DNA of 64,000 bases from CALCKW01 sp033852095 (GTDB lineage: Bacteria > Pseudomonadota > Gammaproteobacteria > CALCKW01). The position numbers and the translations under genes are program-made. Below the pieces are notes generated by a model, which did no database searches, was not told where the DNA came from, and was given only the letters and a program-made list of their open reading frames with translations. Location of the stretch: positions 1-64,000 of the forward strand of contig JAWSVD010000029.1 of NCBI GenBank assembly GCA_033852095.1. The letters run 5' to 3'. Positions 47,895 through 57,352 of the stretch are shown one piece after another (positions within the stretch are counted from its first letter, which is position 1; each line of letters opens with the position of its first letter).

Positions 47895-49445
47895 ATGAAT
47901 GGCGCTGAAAGTCTGGTCCGTACGCTGATTGCCTCGGGCATTGAGCTGTGTTTCACCAATCCCGGCACCTCGGAGATGCATTTTGTCGCCGCCCTGGATC
48001 AGGTGCAGGGCATGCGCTCTGTGCTCTGCCTGTTTGAAGGCGTGGTGACGGGGGCGGCGGACGGCTACGCGCGCATGGCAGACAAACCCGCGGCCACGCT
48101 GCTGCACTGTGGCCCCGGACTTGGCAACGGCATCGCCAATCTGCACAACGCGCAAAAGGCGCGCTCGCCGGTGGTCAACATCGTCGGCGATCACGCCACC
48201 TGGCACGTGGCCTACAACGCCCCGCTGACAGCGGACGTGGAGGGCCTGGCAAAACCTGTGTCCGCCTGGGTCAAAACCTCCACCTCATCAAGTGCCGTCG
48301 CCGCTGACGGCGCGGCAGCAGTGGCCGCAGCGAAACAACACCCAGGCTGCATTGCCAGCCTGATTTTACCGGGCGACACAGCTTGGGAGGAAGCCGTTGC
48401 AGAGGCCCCGGCGGCGCCCACTGCGGAGATCCCAGCGCTCGAAGCACAGGCACTGGATGAGGCAGTCGCGCGCCTGCACAATGGCAAGCGCACCGCACTG
48501 CTGATCGGCGGCCACACCCTGCGCAAAGAACCGCTTAAAGTCGCGGCACGCATCGCGCAGGCAACGGGTGCCGAGCTCTTCGCCCCCTCCAGCAATGCAC
48601 GCATCAGCCGTGGCGCGGGCATAACACCCGTCTCCATCATCCCCTACCCGGTCGATCTAGCGCTCGCCGTGCTGGCGCAGTTCGAACAGATCATCACGGT
48701 AGGCGCCGCGGCGCCGGTGGCGTTTTTCGCCTACCCGGACAAGCCCAGCAGCTTGCTGCCGGCCGGCTGCGAGGTGCACGAGCTGACCAGCCCAGCACAA
48801 GACGGCGTGGCCGCACTCGAGGCGCTGGCCGATGCGCTCGGGGCCGAGCAGTCCGCTGAGATCGTCACCCAGCCCCTGCCGCCCCTGCCGCCCCTGCCCG
48901 AGGGCGAGCAGCTCAACCCGGAGGCGATCAACAGCCTGGTGGCGCACCGCCTACCTCCCAATGCCATCATCATCGACGAAGCCATCACCGGCGGTCGCAG
49001 CTTGCACCCCATGACCGCCGGTGCACCGTGCCATGATCTGCTGCAGATAGTCGGCGGCTCCATCGGCATCGGGCCACCGCTGGCGGTGGGCGCAGCCATC
49101 GCCTGCCCGGACCGCAAAGTGCTGGCGATGCAGGCGGATGGCAGCGCCATGTACACCCTGCAGGCCCTCTGGACGCAGGCCCGCGAAGAGCTGGACATCA
49201 CCACCGTGATCTACGCCAACCGCGCCTACGCGATCCTGCAACATGAGCTGAAAAATGTGGGCGCCAAAACAGGCAAGGTGGCGCAGGACATGATGCGGCT
49301 GGACCGGCCCGAGCTGGATTTTGTCGCCTTGGCCAAGGGCATGGGCGTGCCCGGCGAACGCGTCACCACACCCGCCGCTTTTGACAAGGCACTGCAACAC
49401 GGTCTGTCCACGCCTGGGCCCTACTTGATCGAAGCCTACTACTGA
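47895..49445 (+). CDS. TPP-dependent enzyme, acetolactate synthase large-subunit-like
   Basis: A 516-residue thiamine-diphosphate enzyme of the IlvB/benzoylformate-decarboxylase group. The catalytic Glu is in CLFEGVVTGAADGYARM, and HCGPGLGNGIANLHNAQKA and the TPP/Mg motif ADGSAMYTLQALW...ANRAY are present, the latter beginning ADG rather than GDG as in this subgroup. It has the three-domain order PYR, central, PP. No regulatory small subunit is adjacent, so branched-chain synthesis is unlikely; a 2-oxoacid decarboxylase or carboligase role is more likely. The reaction is unknown. Confidence 0.85.
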   Translation: MNGAESLVRTLIASGIELCFTNPGTSEMHFVAALDQVQGMRSVLCLFEGVVTGAADGYARMADKPAATLLHCGPGLGNGIANLHNAQKARSPVVNIVGDHATWHVAYNAPLTADVEGLAKPVSAWVKTSTSSSAVAADGAAAVAAAKQHPGCIASLILPGDTAWEEAVAEAPAAPTAEIPALEAQALDEAVARLHNGKRTALLIGGHTLRKEPLKVAARIAQATGAELFAPSSNARISRGAGITPVSIIPYPVDLALAVLAQFEQIITVGAAAPVAFFAYPDKPSSLLPAGCEVHELTSPAQDGVAALEALADALGAEQSAEIVTQPLPPLPPLPEGEQLNPEAINSLVAHRLPPNAIIIDEAITGGRSLHPMTAGAPCHDLLQIVGGSIGIGPPLAVGAAIACPDRKVLAMQADGSAMYTLQALWTQAREELDITTVIYANRAYAILQHELKNVGAKTGKVAQDMMRLDRPELDFVALAKGMGVPGERVTTPAAFDKALQHGLSTPGPYLIEAYY

Positions 49446-49555
49446 TCCGTGCTGCGTTGGCCGGTGCAGCAAAGCTGCTCGGCCAGCAGCTGCGGGCGTC
49501 AAACAGGCGCCATCAACAGTGGCTTGCTGCACAGGGCCCGGTTCTGGCGCCTGCG

Positions 49556-50041
49556 CTAAAGATGCAACTGCCACAGGGCCACATCGGCGTCCTGATCAAA
49601 CTTGCGCCCCACAGCGCGCAATACGCCCACGGATTCAAAGCCCAAGCGCCGGTGCAAAGCTTCAGAGCGCGCATTGGGCAAAGTGATGACACCGATCACC
49701 TCACGATACCCCGCGGCCCGCGCCGCCGCCAATAAGGCTGTGTACAGCGCACTTGCCGCGCCCCGACCAACCGCCTCCGGCGCCATATAGACCGAGGACT
49801 CCACCGTGCCATCGTAGGCGGCCCGCGCCCGGAACTCGCCGTAATAGGCATAACCCAAAAGCTGCTCCCCATCAACGCCAACCAGCCACTCGTGCGTGGC
49901 TTGTTTGGCCTTAATCCTCTCAGCCATCTGTGCTGTGTCAACAGGCTCTGTCTCGAAAGAAACCAGCGTGTGCTGCACAAAATGGTTGTAGAGAGAAGCG
50001 ATTGCATCCGCATCTGCTGCAGTGGCCCGCCGAATCTCCAT
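49556..50041 (-). CDS. GNAT N-acetyltransferase, phosphinothricin-acetyltransferase-like
   Basis: A 161-residue acetyltransferase. EIRRATAADADAIASLYNHF opens the GNAT fold; SVYMAPEAVGRGAASALYTA contains the acetyl-CoA loop (GRGAAS); and GVITLPNARSEALHRRLGFESVG closes it, as in the phosphinothricin/methionine sulfoximine acetyltransferase group. The start is ATG 50041 with GAGGA five bases before it. In most bacteria these enzymes act on amino-acid-like toxins; the natural substrate here is unknown. Confidence 0.82.
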   Translation of the reverse strand: MEIRRATAADADAIASLYNHFVQHTLVSFETEPVDTAQMAERIKAKQATHEWLVGVDGEQLLGYAYYGEFRARAAYDGTVESSVYMAPEAVGRGAASALYTALLAAARAAGYREVIGVITLPNARSEALHRRLGFESVGVLRAVGRKFDQDADVALWQLHL

Positions 50042-50185
50042 CTCAGTCCTCAAATTATCGCTATCGAAGCATCAGTAGCTACCATCTGCGGTATTATGAA
50101 GCCAACCACACGCCGTAGCTGAAACTTTTGCCCTGATCCGGGCAAGCGGCCGGCAGCCCACTAAATTTGCCCGAATGACACTCCC

Positions 50186-51916
50186 ATGGCCGGCTTGATA
50201 CCACGCGCTTTTATCGATGACCTACTCGCTCGCCTCGACATTATCGACGTGATCAACACGCGGCTGCCCTTAAAAAAGAAAGGTGCAAATCACGGGGCCT
50301 GCTGCCCCTTCCACAACGAAAAAACCCCCTCCTTTTCGGTTAACCAAGCAAAGCAGTTCTATTACTGCTTTGGCTGCGGCGCCAGCGGCACGGCGATCAG
50401 CTTTGTGATGGAATACGACCGCCTGGGTTTTGTGGAAGCGATCGAATCTCTCGCCGGCGAGCTGGGCGTGGACGTGCCGCGCGAGGGCGGCAACGACAAG
50501 CCCCGCGAAGACCACGGGGCTCTGTACGATGTGCTGGAAAAGTGCGCGAACTACTACCAGAACCAGCTGCGCGACAACCCAGACGCGGTGGAATACCTGA
50601 AACAACGCGGCCTGGACGGCGAGACCGCTAAAGCCTTTGGCCTCGGCTACGCCCCGGGTGGCTGGGACACGCTGGCCTCGGAAGGCATGCAGCAAAGCCC
50701 ATTGGACAAGGCTGGCATGCTCGCGCACGGTGACAGCGGACGCCGTTACGACCGCTTCCGCGAGCGCGTGATGTTCCCCATCCGCGACCGCCGCGGCCGT
50801 ACCATCGCCTTCGGCGGGCGCATCATGGGCGACGGCGAACCCAAGTACCTCAACTCCCCGGAGACGCCTCTATTCCACAAAGGCAACTCCTTGTACGGCC
50901 TCTACGAGCTGCACCAGGCGCTGCGTCACCCGGAGCAGATCATTGTCGTCGAGGGCTACATGGACGTGGTCTCGCTGGCGCAATTTGAGGTGCGCAACAC
51001 GGTGGCCACCTTGGGCACCGCCACCACCACGGCGCACATCGACCTGCTGTTCCGCACCACCAAAGATTTGGTGTTTTGTTTTGACGGTGACCGCGCCGGC
51101 CGCGCCGCCGCCTGGCGTGCCCTGGAGAACGCCTTGCCCGCCATGCGCGACGGCTGCGAGGCGCGTTTCCTACTGCTCGCCGACGGCGAAGATCCAGACA
51201 GCTACGTGCGTGCGCAGGGCAAAGCGGCTTTTGATGCACTGGTGGCCTCGGCCACGCCGCTGAGCCAGTTTTTATTCGATCACCTGACGGCAGATCGCGA
51301 TCTAGAGAGCATCGGCGACCGCGCCAAAGTAGCGGAGGACGCGCGACCGCTGATCAACACCCTGCCCTCGGGCATCTACCGCGATCTGATGGGACAGCGA
51401 CTCAGCGAGCTGGTGGGCACCCCCGTCAAACTGGACCCGCCACCTCCGCCACCACAGCCCCAGCGGGCATTGAAGCGCAAGAGCAAAAGTGGCAGCGGCC
51501 GCATGAGTACCATGCGCACGGCGCTGTCGATGATGCTGCAATTTCCCTCGCTGCTGGCCGAACACGACCCCGAGCAGATTGAATGCCCCGCGGCGGACAG
51601 CGCCGCACCGGTATTTTATAAATTGGTCGCTTTAATCACCGCGAAGCCCAGCATTTCAACACCTTCATTGTTAGAGCAGTTTCGCGGTGAAAAATACGCC
51701 GACGCGCTGGCTGCGCTGGCTGCCTACAGCTTGCCCGACGACAATGAAATAGAGCAGGACGACGCCAAAGCCCTGCTCGCTGATAGCCTCAACCAGCTGC
51801 GTCGAGAAGCAGCCGCCACCCAGGCCGAACAATTACTCTACGGCCGCTCGCTCGGCGAGTTAACTGACGACGATAAAAAACTGTATGTGCAATTGCTGAT
51901 GCGAAGTAAGAACTAA
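50186..51916 (+). CDS. dnaG: DNA primase
   Basis: Makes RNA primers for replication. It is 576 residues: the CHC2 zinc domain (CPFHNEKTPSFSV and FYYCFGCGASG), the TOPRIM domain with VVEGYMDVV and CFDGDRAGR, and a C-terminal helicase-binding domain separated by a linker with a proline run (DPPPPPPQPQRALKRKSK). The gene is intact. It is normally in the rpsU-(yqeY)-dnaG-rpoD operon; here it stands about 24.5 kb from rpsU, after a GNAT gene, and is followed 2 nt later by rsmE instead of rpoD. Confidence 0.97.
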   Translation: MAGLIPRAFIDDLLARLDIIDVINTRLPLKKKGANHGACCPFHNEKTPSFSVNQAKQFYYCFGCGASGTAISFVMEYDRLGFVEAIESLAGELGVDVPREGGNDKPREDHGALYDVLEKCANYYQNQLRDNPDAVEYLKQRGLDGETAKAFGLGYAPGGWDTLASEGMQQSPLDKAGMLAHGDSGRRYDRFRERVMFPIRDRRGRTIAFGGRIMGDGEPKYLNSPETPLFHKGNSLYGLYELHQALRHPEQIIVVEGYMDVVSLAQFEVRNTVATLGTATTTAHIDLLFRTTKDLVFCFDGDRAGRAAAWRALENALPAMRDGCEARFLLLADGEDPDSYVRAQGKAAFDALVASATPLSQFLFDHLTADRDLESIGDRAKVAEDARPLINTLPSGIYRDLMGQRLSELVGTPVKLDPPPPPPQPQRALKRKSKSGSGRMSTMRTALSMMLQFPSLLAEHDPEQIECPAADSAAPVFYKLVALITAKPSISTPSLLEQFRGEKYADALAALAAYSLPDDNEIEQDDAKALLADSLNQLRREAAATQAEQLLYGRSLGELTDDDKKLYVQLLMRSKN

Positions 51917-51918
51917 AA

Positions 51919-52662
51919 ATGCCCCCGAGAATATACACCGACAAATCACTGCAGCCCGGGGAAACCGTGGCATTGCCAAAAGCGCAGAGCACTCACTTGC
52001 TTAAAGTGCTGCGCCTAAAAGTGGGCGCCGCTGTGCAGCTATTTAACGGCGATGGTTATAACTACAACGCGCATTTACAGGGTGACAACAAACGCGCAAG
52101 TTTGCATATACAAGCCCGAGAAAACAGCATCCCCCCTTCGCCGCTCGCCATTACATTGGTGCAAGGCGTGTCCCGCGGTGATCGCATGGATTTCAGCATT
52201 CAAAAAGCGGCCGAGCTGGGGGTGCACTGTATTCAGCCTGTCTTCAGCGAAAAAAGCAAAATGCGGCTCGACGAAGAGCGGCAACAAAAGAAAGTGCAAC
52301 ACTGGAAGTCGGTGGCAATCAGCGCCTGCGAGCAATGCGGCCGCAGTGATATTCCGGAGATACTGCCCCCTCAGACCCTCGCAAACTATATCGCCAACCC
52401 GCTAATAGGCCTGGGCTTGGTGCTCGCTTTTGGCGATCACCCAAATCTCGCCACGGCCGCCGCACAAGCGCAAGGAAAGCTATCAGTGCTGATCGGTCCG
52501 GAGTCCGGCATCAGCGACAAAGAGCTCGCACAATCACTCGCCGCGGGCTGGCAGCCGAGCTCGTTGGGGCCACGCATTCTGCGCACCGAAACCGCCACCG
52601 CCACCGCGCTTGCTGTACTGCAGCACGCCGCCGGTGATTTACAGCGACCGCCCTTGTTTTAA
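51919..52662 (+). CDS. rsmE: 16S rRNA (uracil1498-N3)-methyltransferase
   Basis: Methylates U1498 in the decoding region of the 30S subunit. It is 247 residues: an N-terminal PUA-like domain (HLLKVLRLKVGAAVQLFNGDG) and a C-terminal SPOUT knot with LVQGVSRGDRMDFSIQKAAELG, VLIGPESGISDKEL and LGPRILRTETATATALAVLQ. It follows dnaG within 2 nt, so the two are co-transcribed, an unusual pairing. Confidence 0.96.
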   Translation: MPPRIYTDKSLQPGETVALPKAQSTHLLKVLRLKVGAAVQLFNGDGYNYNAHLQGDNKRASLHIQARENSIPPSPLAITLVQGVSRGDRMDFSIQKAAELGVHCIQPVFSEKSKMRLDEERQQKKVQHWKSVAISACEQCGRSDIPEILPPQTLANYIANPLIGLGLVLAFGDHPNLATAAAQAQGKLSVLIGPESGISDKELAQSLAAGWQPSSLGPRILRTETATATALAVLQHAAGDLQRPPLF

Positions 52663-52729
52663 TTGCAATATTTGATTGTTTTCTGAGCGCTATCGATTAA
52701 AATAATCGTACCTGCAAAGATCAACTAAG

Positions 52730-53221
52730 ATGTACAGTTGGGAGCAGGACGTCTCCTCGACATTTTTAATTGATACGGTTGCAATGGAAAGCCAATTTAT
52801 CATTTCAGAAAACACAACTGAAAGTGCACTTGAAGGCACAGTGGAACTGCCCGCGCGCGCGCTAATCACTGCAGATGATGTGGATGTGCTGCTGCCCGCC
52901 GAGACCAGAAACTGGCGTGGCCCCGCGCTGCAGGGACCCAGTTTCAACGCCTTCAACCGCACAGCTGACAGCTTTGTCAGTCATGACGATGACATGCTGC
53001 TCCCGCCCAGCGGGATGATCCGTGCGGTCAACACCCAATACAACGCTGCCGAACCCGTGGTCAAGAGCGAAAAGATCATTCGCAGCTACGCGCGTCGCAG
53101 CAGCCGACGCGGCTGGGTCTACACTTTGTTGTTTTTGGCGGTGCTCGCCGTCGCCGCCGGCTGGGCCGCGCTGCACTTTAATGCCATCCCCAGCGGCCTT
53201 TTTGACAGCTTCAAACACTAA
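52730..53221 (+). CDS. Hypothetical single-pass membrane protein
   Basis: A 163-residue open frame (145 if it begins at ATG 52784, MESQFIISENTTES). The first 120 residues are polar and acidic, with no recognisable domain, followed by basic YARRSSRRG and one membrane segment (about residues 128-150), so it is tail-anchored with the large part in the cytoplasm by the positive-inside rule. It lies between rsmE and fpr. The family is not recognised. Confidence 0.6.
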   Translation: MYSWEQDVSSTFLIDTVAMESQFIISENTTESALEGTVELPARALITADDVDVLLPAETRNWRGPALQGPSFNAFNRTADSFVSHDDDMLLPPSGMIRAVNTQYNAAEPVVKSEKIIRSYARRSSRRGWVYTLLFLAVLAVAAGWAALHFNAIPSGLFDSFKH

Positions 53222-53350
53222 TACTGCCGAATCCCCGCCCGATTCCCGCCTCTATCACTTTTCGTTAACAATATGGTCTGCGTCTATTTCACGAGCCGCT
53301 GAGAAAGGCGATACTGTGCTTTACAACTCTATATTTTTGCACGGTAAATC

Positions 53351-54130
53351 ATGGATTCCTTGATCTCAGAGAAAGTTACGCACGTCCACCACTGGAACGA
53401 CACACTGTTCAGTTTTCGTGTCAGTCGCCAGCAAGGGCTGCGTTTCGAAAACGGCCACTTCGTGATGATTGGCCTGGAAGTCGAGGGCAAACCACTGATG
53501 CGCGCCTACTCCATCGCCAGTGCAAACTACGCCGATGAGCTCGAGTTCTTCAGCATCAAGGTGCCAGACGGCGCGCTGACATCACGGCTGCAGCACATTC
53601 GCGAAGGTGACAAGATTTTGCTGCGCACCAAGCCAACCGGCACCTTGATCGCAGGCAATTTGCTGCCGGGTAAACGCCTCTACCTGCTCAGCACAGGCAC
53701 GGGATTGGCGCCGTTTATCAGCATCATTCAAGACCCAGAAGTCTACGAGCAATTCGAGCAGGTCATTCTGGTGCACGGCACGCGAACGGTCTCCGAATTG
53801 GCCTATCAGGACCTCATCGAAAATCAGCTGCCACAGAATGAATTTTTTGGTGACGAAGTGAAAGCAAAACTGCGCTACTACCCCACGGTGACCCGTGAGG
53901 AATATCGCAACACCGGCCGCATCACCCAGCTGATCGAATCCGGGAAGTTGTTCTCTGACCTCGGTCTGCCAGAGCCCAACATCGAAGAAGATCGCTTCAT
54001 GTTGTGCGGCAGCCCCGCCATGCTCAAGGATCTCTGCGTCACGCTGGATGAGCGCGGCTACAGCAACGCCACGCGCAGTGTGCAGGGCCACTACGTCATC
54101 GAACGCGCATTTGTAGAACAGAAAAACTGA
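53351..54130 (+). CDS. fpr: Ferredoxin/flavodoxin-NADP reductase
   Basis: Moves electrons between NADPH and ferredoxin or flavodoxin. It is 259 residues. FAD-binding RAYSIAS and KVPDGALTSRL, the NADP loop STGTGLAPFISI and FMLCGSPAMLKD are in the correct order, and the C-terminus (YVIERAFVEQKN) matches the short bacterial FNR group with Phe/Val-Glu-Lys endings, found in Azotobacter and Pseudomonas. In these bacteria it responds to oxidative stress. A possible partner is the ferredoxin at 7370. Confidence 0.95.
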   Translation: MDSLISEKVTHVHHWNDTLFSFRVSRQQGLRFENGHFVMIGLEVEGKPLMRAYSIASANYADELEFFSIKVPDGALTSRLQHIREGDKILLRTKPTGTLIAGNLLPGKRLYLLSTGTGLAPFISIIQDPEVYEQFEQVILVHGTRTVSELAYQDLIENQLPQNEFFGDEVKAKLRYYPTVTREEYRNTGRITQLIESGKLFSDLGLPEPNIEEDRFMLCGSPAMLKDLCVTLDERGYSNATRSVQGHYVIERAFVEQKN

Positions 54131-54138
54131 TGAGCCTT

Positions 54139-54163
54139 GGCGCGCTCGCCGGCAGAGCGCGCC
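54139..54163. other. Hairpin after fpr
   Basis: GGCGCGCT-(9 nt)-AGCGCGCC is a strong stem 8 bp after the fpr stop, but there is no T-tract on either strand. It may still limit transcript decay or read-through. Nothing else is seen up to 54328. Confidence 0.4.
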
Positions 54164-54328
54164 ATTGCCACCAAGTGTCTAGAACGACCTGATACAGTTT
54201 GTTAAGAGACCACCCGGCTCATCCCGAGCAATGCCCTGCTGGATCATCAGCGCCTCGCCGGGCACCTCTAGCGCAAGCCGCGAAGACAAACAACAGCCGC
54301 CCCAAAATCCCTGCTTTGATTGCCCGCC

Positions 54329-55285
54329 TTAAGACCCCGAACGAAAAAGCTGCTGCCGCCAGCCGTACTGCGCCGGGTGCTGCTCGATCATCTGTTGCAG
54401 TGCAGCCAGCATGCGCGCCACGTCCGCACTGGAATCCCCGCTGGGAAAATCCGCCAGCGGTTCCGACACACGGATTTCATAGCGGTGCTCACGCAGGTTG
54501 TACCAGCTGTAGATTGGCACCGCGAGGGCGCCGGTGAGCGCCGTCAGTTTTGCCGGCGCCTTGATGCCACACTTCTGCGTCGCAAAGAAGGGCGCCCAAT
54601 GCCCCTGCTGCTCGCCCATGTCCTCGTCGATCATCATGTACAGGGACCAGCCCTCGCGCACATCCCGCACCAGGCTGCGAAAGGAATCGCCCCGCTGCAG
54701 CAAATAACCGCCGTTGCGGCAGCGCGAGCGGTAGAACAACCAGTCCACCACAGGCGCCCCAAAGGGCTTGTAATAGCCGAGCATCGGGTAGGACGACTTG
54801 AGCGCTTGCGCCGCGTGCTCAAGCCCCAGGGAATGACTGACCAACATACACACGGGTCGTCCCGCCTCGAAGGCCCGCTCCAGGTGCTCAGCGCCTTGCA
54901 CCCGCACGCGCGCCCGCAGCCGATCCGAACGGCCCAGCCACAGCGCCGGCAGATCCAACAGCACACAGACCTGCGCCTGCGCATGCTCTCGCACCACACG
55001 CTGCTGCTCAGCCGCGCTCATCTGTGGAAAACAGCGCGCCAGATTCAGCGGGATACGCCGTGGCCAGCGGCCCTTGGCCAGGCGGCTGCCGATCAGCATG
55101 CCCAGGCCATCCCGCCAGCGGCCCGGCAACAGCAACCACATCAGGCTCAGCACGCCCAGGCCCAGCCACTGCGGCCACAACCGCGGGTGCAGCAGGGCAA
55201 CACTGAAGTGATGGGCAGCCGCGCCGTCTCGCGGCCCCCGGTGCGATCGGGCGGTGAAATCACGCGGAGGAAGCTGCTGCTGCAT
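54329..55285 (-). CDS. Lysophospholipid acyltransferase, LpxL/HtrB family
   Basis: A 318-residue membrane-associated acyltransferase. One membrane segment (about residues 36-55) precedes the catalytic H-x4-E motif in SHSLGLEHAAQ, followed by YKPFGAPVVDWLFYRSR (block II), YMMIDEDMGEQQGHWAPFF (block III) and LALVPIY-like GALAVPIYSWY. This order fits late acyltransferases of lipid A, but similar proteins act on other lipids. Expressed last in the trkA-trkH-methyltransferase unit, 5 nt after the preceding gene. Confidence 0.82.
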   Translation of the reverse strand: MQQQLPPRDFTARSHRGPRDGAAAHHFSVALLHPRLWPQWLGLGVLSLMWLLLPGRWRDGLGMLIGSRLAKGRWPRRIPLNLARCFPQMSAAEQQRVVREHAQAQVCVLLDLPALWLGRSDRLRARVRVQGAEHLERAFEAGRPVCMLVSHSLGLEHAAQALKSSYPMLGYYKPFGAPVVDWLFYRSRCRNGGYLLQRGDSFRSLVRDVREGWSLYMMIDEDMGEQQGHWAPFFATQKCGIKAPAKLTALTGALAVPIYSWYNLREHRYEIRVSEPLADFPSGDSSADVARMLAALQQMIEQHPAQYGWRQQLFRSGS

Positions 55286-55290
55286 CGCCG

Positions 55291-55863
55291 CTAAAGCCCT
55301 GCTTGGCGTGCGACAATCCGGCTCAGACCCGACTCACCGTCCGCCGCCGCAACCCCCCACAGCTCCTCGTAGAACAGCACCTGCAGGCTCTGGAAGCAGT
55401 GCAGCAGTTCGCCCTGTTGCAACAGGAAGTCGGGGTTGCTCGGCCCGGTGCCCGCGGCACGGTCGCGGTTATAGGTCTCGTAGAACAGCAACCCACCCGG
55501 CCGCAGCGCATGACACAGCGTCGGCAGCTGAGCGCGGTCGAGATAGTAGCTGACGGCGATCACATCGAAACTGGCTGACGGCAGTGGCGCCGTGGCCAGA
55601 TCCCGCACCTCTGTATTGATCGAGCTGCCTCGCTCGCCCAGCGCCTGTATGGCCACGCAGGAGACATCCCAGGCGTGGCTCTCCAGCCCCGCCTCGCTGA
55701 ACAGCAGTGCATTGCCGCCCAGACCGCAGGCGTAATCCAGAGCGCGCCCCTGCGACGGCAGCAAGTGACGTTGCCGCTGCAACACAGCGGCGGCAGCTGG
55801 CCGCCCAGCGGTGTTTCGCGCACGGTAGATAGCGTCCCACTTCTGACCCACCCCGCCCGTCAT
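55291..55863 (-). CDS. Class I SAM-dependent methyltransferase
   Basis: A 190-residue Rossmann-fold methyltransferase. GRALDYACGLGGNALLFSEAG is motif I with the preceding acidic residue, FDVIAVSYYLDR is motif IV, and LRPGGLLFYETYNRDR is motif V. WDAIYRARNTAGRPAA near the start resembles TehB-like enzymes. The start is ATG 55863, one base after the trkH stop (TAACATG), which implies coupling. The target is unknown. Confidence 0.8.
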   Translation of the reverse strand: MTGGVGQKWDAIYRARNTAGRPAAAAVLQRQRHLLPSQGRALDYACGLGGNALLFSEAGLESHAWDVSCVAIQALGERGSSINTEVRDLATAPLPSASFDVIAVSYYLDRAQLPTLCHALRPGGLLFYETYNRDRAAGTGPSNPDFLLQQGELLHCFQSLQVLFYEELWGVAAADGESGLSRIVARQAGL

Positions 55864-55864
55864 G

Positions 55865-57313
55865 TTATTTGCGCCAAAACGCAGGGGTGAACAAGACCAA
55901 CAAGGTGAAGATCTCAAGCCGCCCCATCAACATAGCGAGGCAGAGCACCACCAGAGCACCGTCGTCAACGGTGGCGTAATTGGCCGCCACCTCACCCAGG
56001 CCGGGCCCGAGGTTGTTCATGCAGGCGACCAGGGATGAGAAGGCGGTCACTTGATCCACGCCCATGGTCATGAGCACGATCATAAAAAAGACAAAGATCG
56101 CGACGTAGGCGGAAAAGAAACCCCAGACCACTTCGATCTGCCGATCGGATACCCGCTTGTTGCCAAGCTTGACCACCACCATCGCGTGCGGGTGCACCAT
56201 TCTTGTGAGCTCTCTGGCTCCTTGGCGCATCAGCATCATCACCCGCACCACCTTCAAACCACCGCCAGTGGAGCCCGCACAGCCGCCCACAAAACTGGAA
56301 CAAAGCAGAATAAAGGGCAATGAGCCGGCCCAGTTGTAATATTCAGTGGTGGTGAAGCCGGTGGTAGTCGCCAGAGACACCGTGTGAAATATACCGGTGA
56401 TCACGGAATCGCTGAAGCCATATTCTGAGGTCAGCAACAGCCCTACCACCACCAATATCGAAACCACCAATAAAAAGGCCGCGTAGTTCCTAAACTCCGC
56501 GTCTTCGCGATAGACCGACAGACCCCTGCTGCGCCAGGCCAAAAAATGCAGGCCAAAATTGACACCGGACAGGAACATAAAAACAATGGCGACACCCTCG
56601 ACCAGGCGGCTATCAAAAAAGCCAATGCTGGCATCGTGGGTGGAAAAGCCGCCAATGGCCACTGTGGAAAAGGCGTGCCCCACCGCATCAAAAACGCTCA
56701 TGCCCGCCCAGTAATAAGCCAGCGCACAGGCGATGGTCAGGGACAAGTAGATCATCCACAGTGCCTTGGCCGTGCCGGCGATTCGCGGTGTCAGCTTGCT
56801 GTCTTTCTGCGCGCCCGAGGTCTCGGCCCTGAACAGCTGCATGCCGCCGATTCCCAGCGCCGGCAAGATGGCGATCGCCAGCACAACGATTCCCATGCCG
56901 CCCAGCCACTGCAGCTCTTGGCGGTAAAAGAGGATTGACTTGGGCAGATAATCCAAGCCCACGATCACCGTCGCGCCAGTGGTGGTCAGTGCCGACATGG
57001 ATTCGAACACCGCTTGAAACACGGTCAATTCGGGGTATTCGGACACCATCAAGGGCACCGCTCCCGCCAAGCCAAGCACGGTCCAGAACAGCACCACAAT
57101 CAGATAGCCGTCGCGCAGTTTCAGCTGCGCCTGGTGGTGATCCACCCGCCACACCATCAATCCGCCGGCGATCAGCAAAATAAAGAATGACAGAGTGAAG
57201 GTGCGCATGCCCCCGTCTTGGTAGACATAACCGATCACCGCGGGCGGCAGCATGGTCACGCTGAAGATACACAGCAACAAGCCAAGTATGCGTTGAACAA
57301 CTTTAGGCTGCAC
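55865..57313 (-). CDS. trkH: Trk potassium uptake protein TrkH
   Basis: Potassium-conducting subunit of the Trk system in the inner membrane. It is 482 residues with the four pore-loop repeats; visible selectivity-loop pieces are SALTTTGATV, STVAIGGFSTHD, SLATTTGFTTTE and NLGPGLGEV. GGCAGSTGGGLKVVR is a family hallmark. The start is GTG 57313 with GGGG upstream. It follows trkA by 39 nt and is regulated by it. Confidence 0.96.
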   Translation of the reverse strand: MQPKVVQRILGLLLCIFSVTMLPPAVIGYVYQDGGMRTFTLSFFILLIAGGLMVWRVDHHQAQLKLRDGYLIVVLFWTVLGLAGAVPLMVSEYPELTVFQAVFESMSALTTTGATVIVGLDYLPKSILFYRQELQWLGGMGIVVLAIAILPALGIGGMQLFRAETSGAQKDSKLTPRIAGTAKALWMIYLSLTIACALAYYWAGMSVFDAVGHAFSTVAIGGFSTHDASIGFFDSRLVEGVAIVFMFLSGVNFGLHFLAWRSRGLSVYREDAEFRNYAAFLLVVSILVVVGLLLTSEYGFSDSVITGIFHTVSLATTTGFTTTEYYNWAGSLPFILLCSSFVGGCAGSTGGGLKVVRVMMLMRQGARELTRMVHPHAMVVVKLGNKRVSDRQIEVVWGFFSAYVAIFVFFMIVLMTMGVDQVTAFSSLVACMNNLGPGLGEVAANYATVDDGALVVLCLAMLMGRLEIFTLLVLFTPAFWRK

Positions 57314-57352
57314 GACCGCCCCTAGTGCTGAAGGCGCTATTGATCAGCGGCA

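Noticed and set aside
47895..49445. Loss of the TPP motif (ADG in place of GDG)
   Set aside because: From memory, this subgroup of acetolactate-synthase-like proteins normally has ADGSAMYT, and the catalytic Glu and the distal Asn are present, so it is not likely to be a defect.
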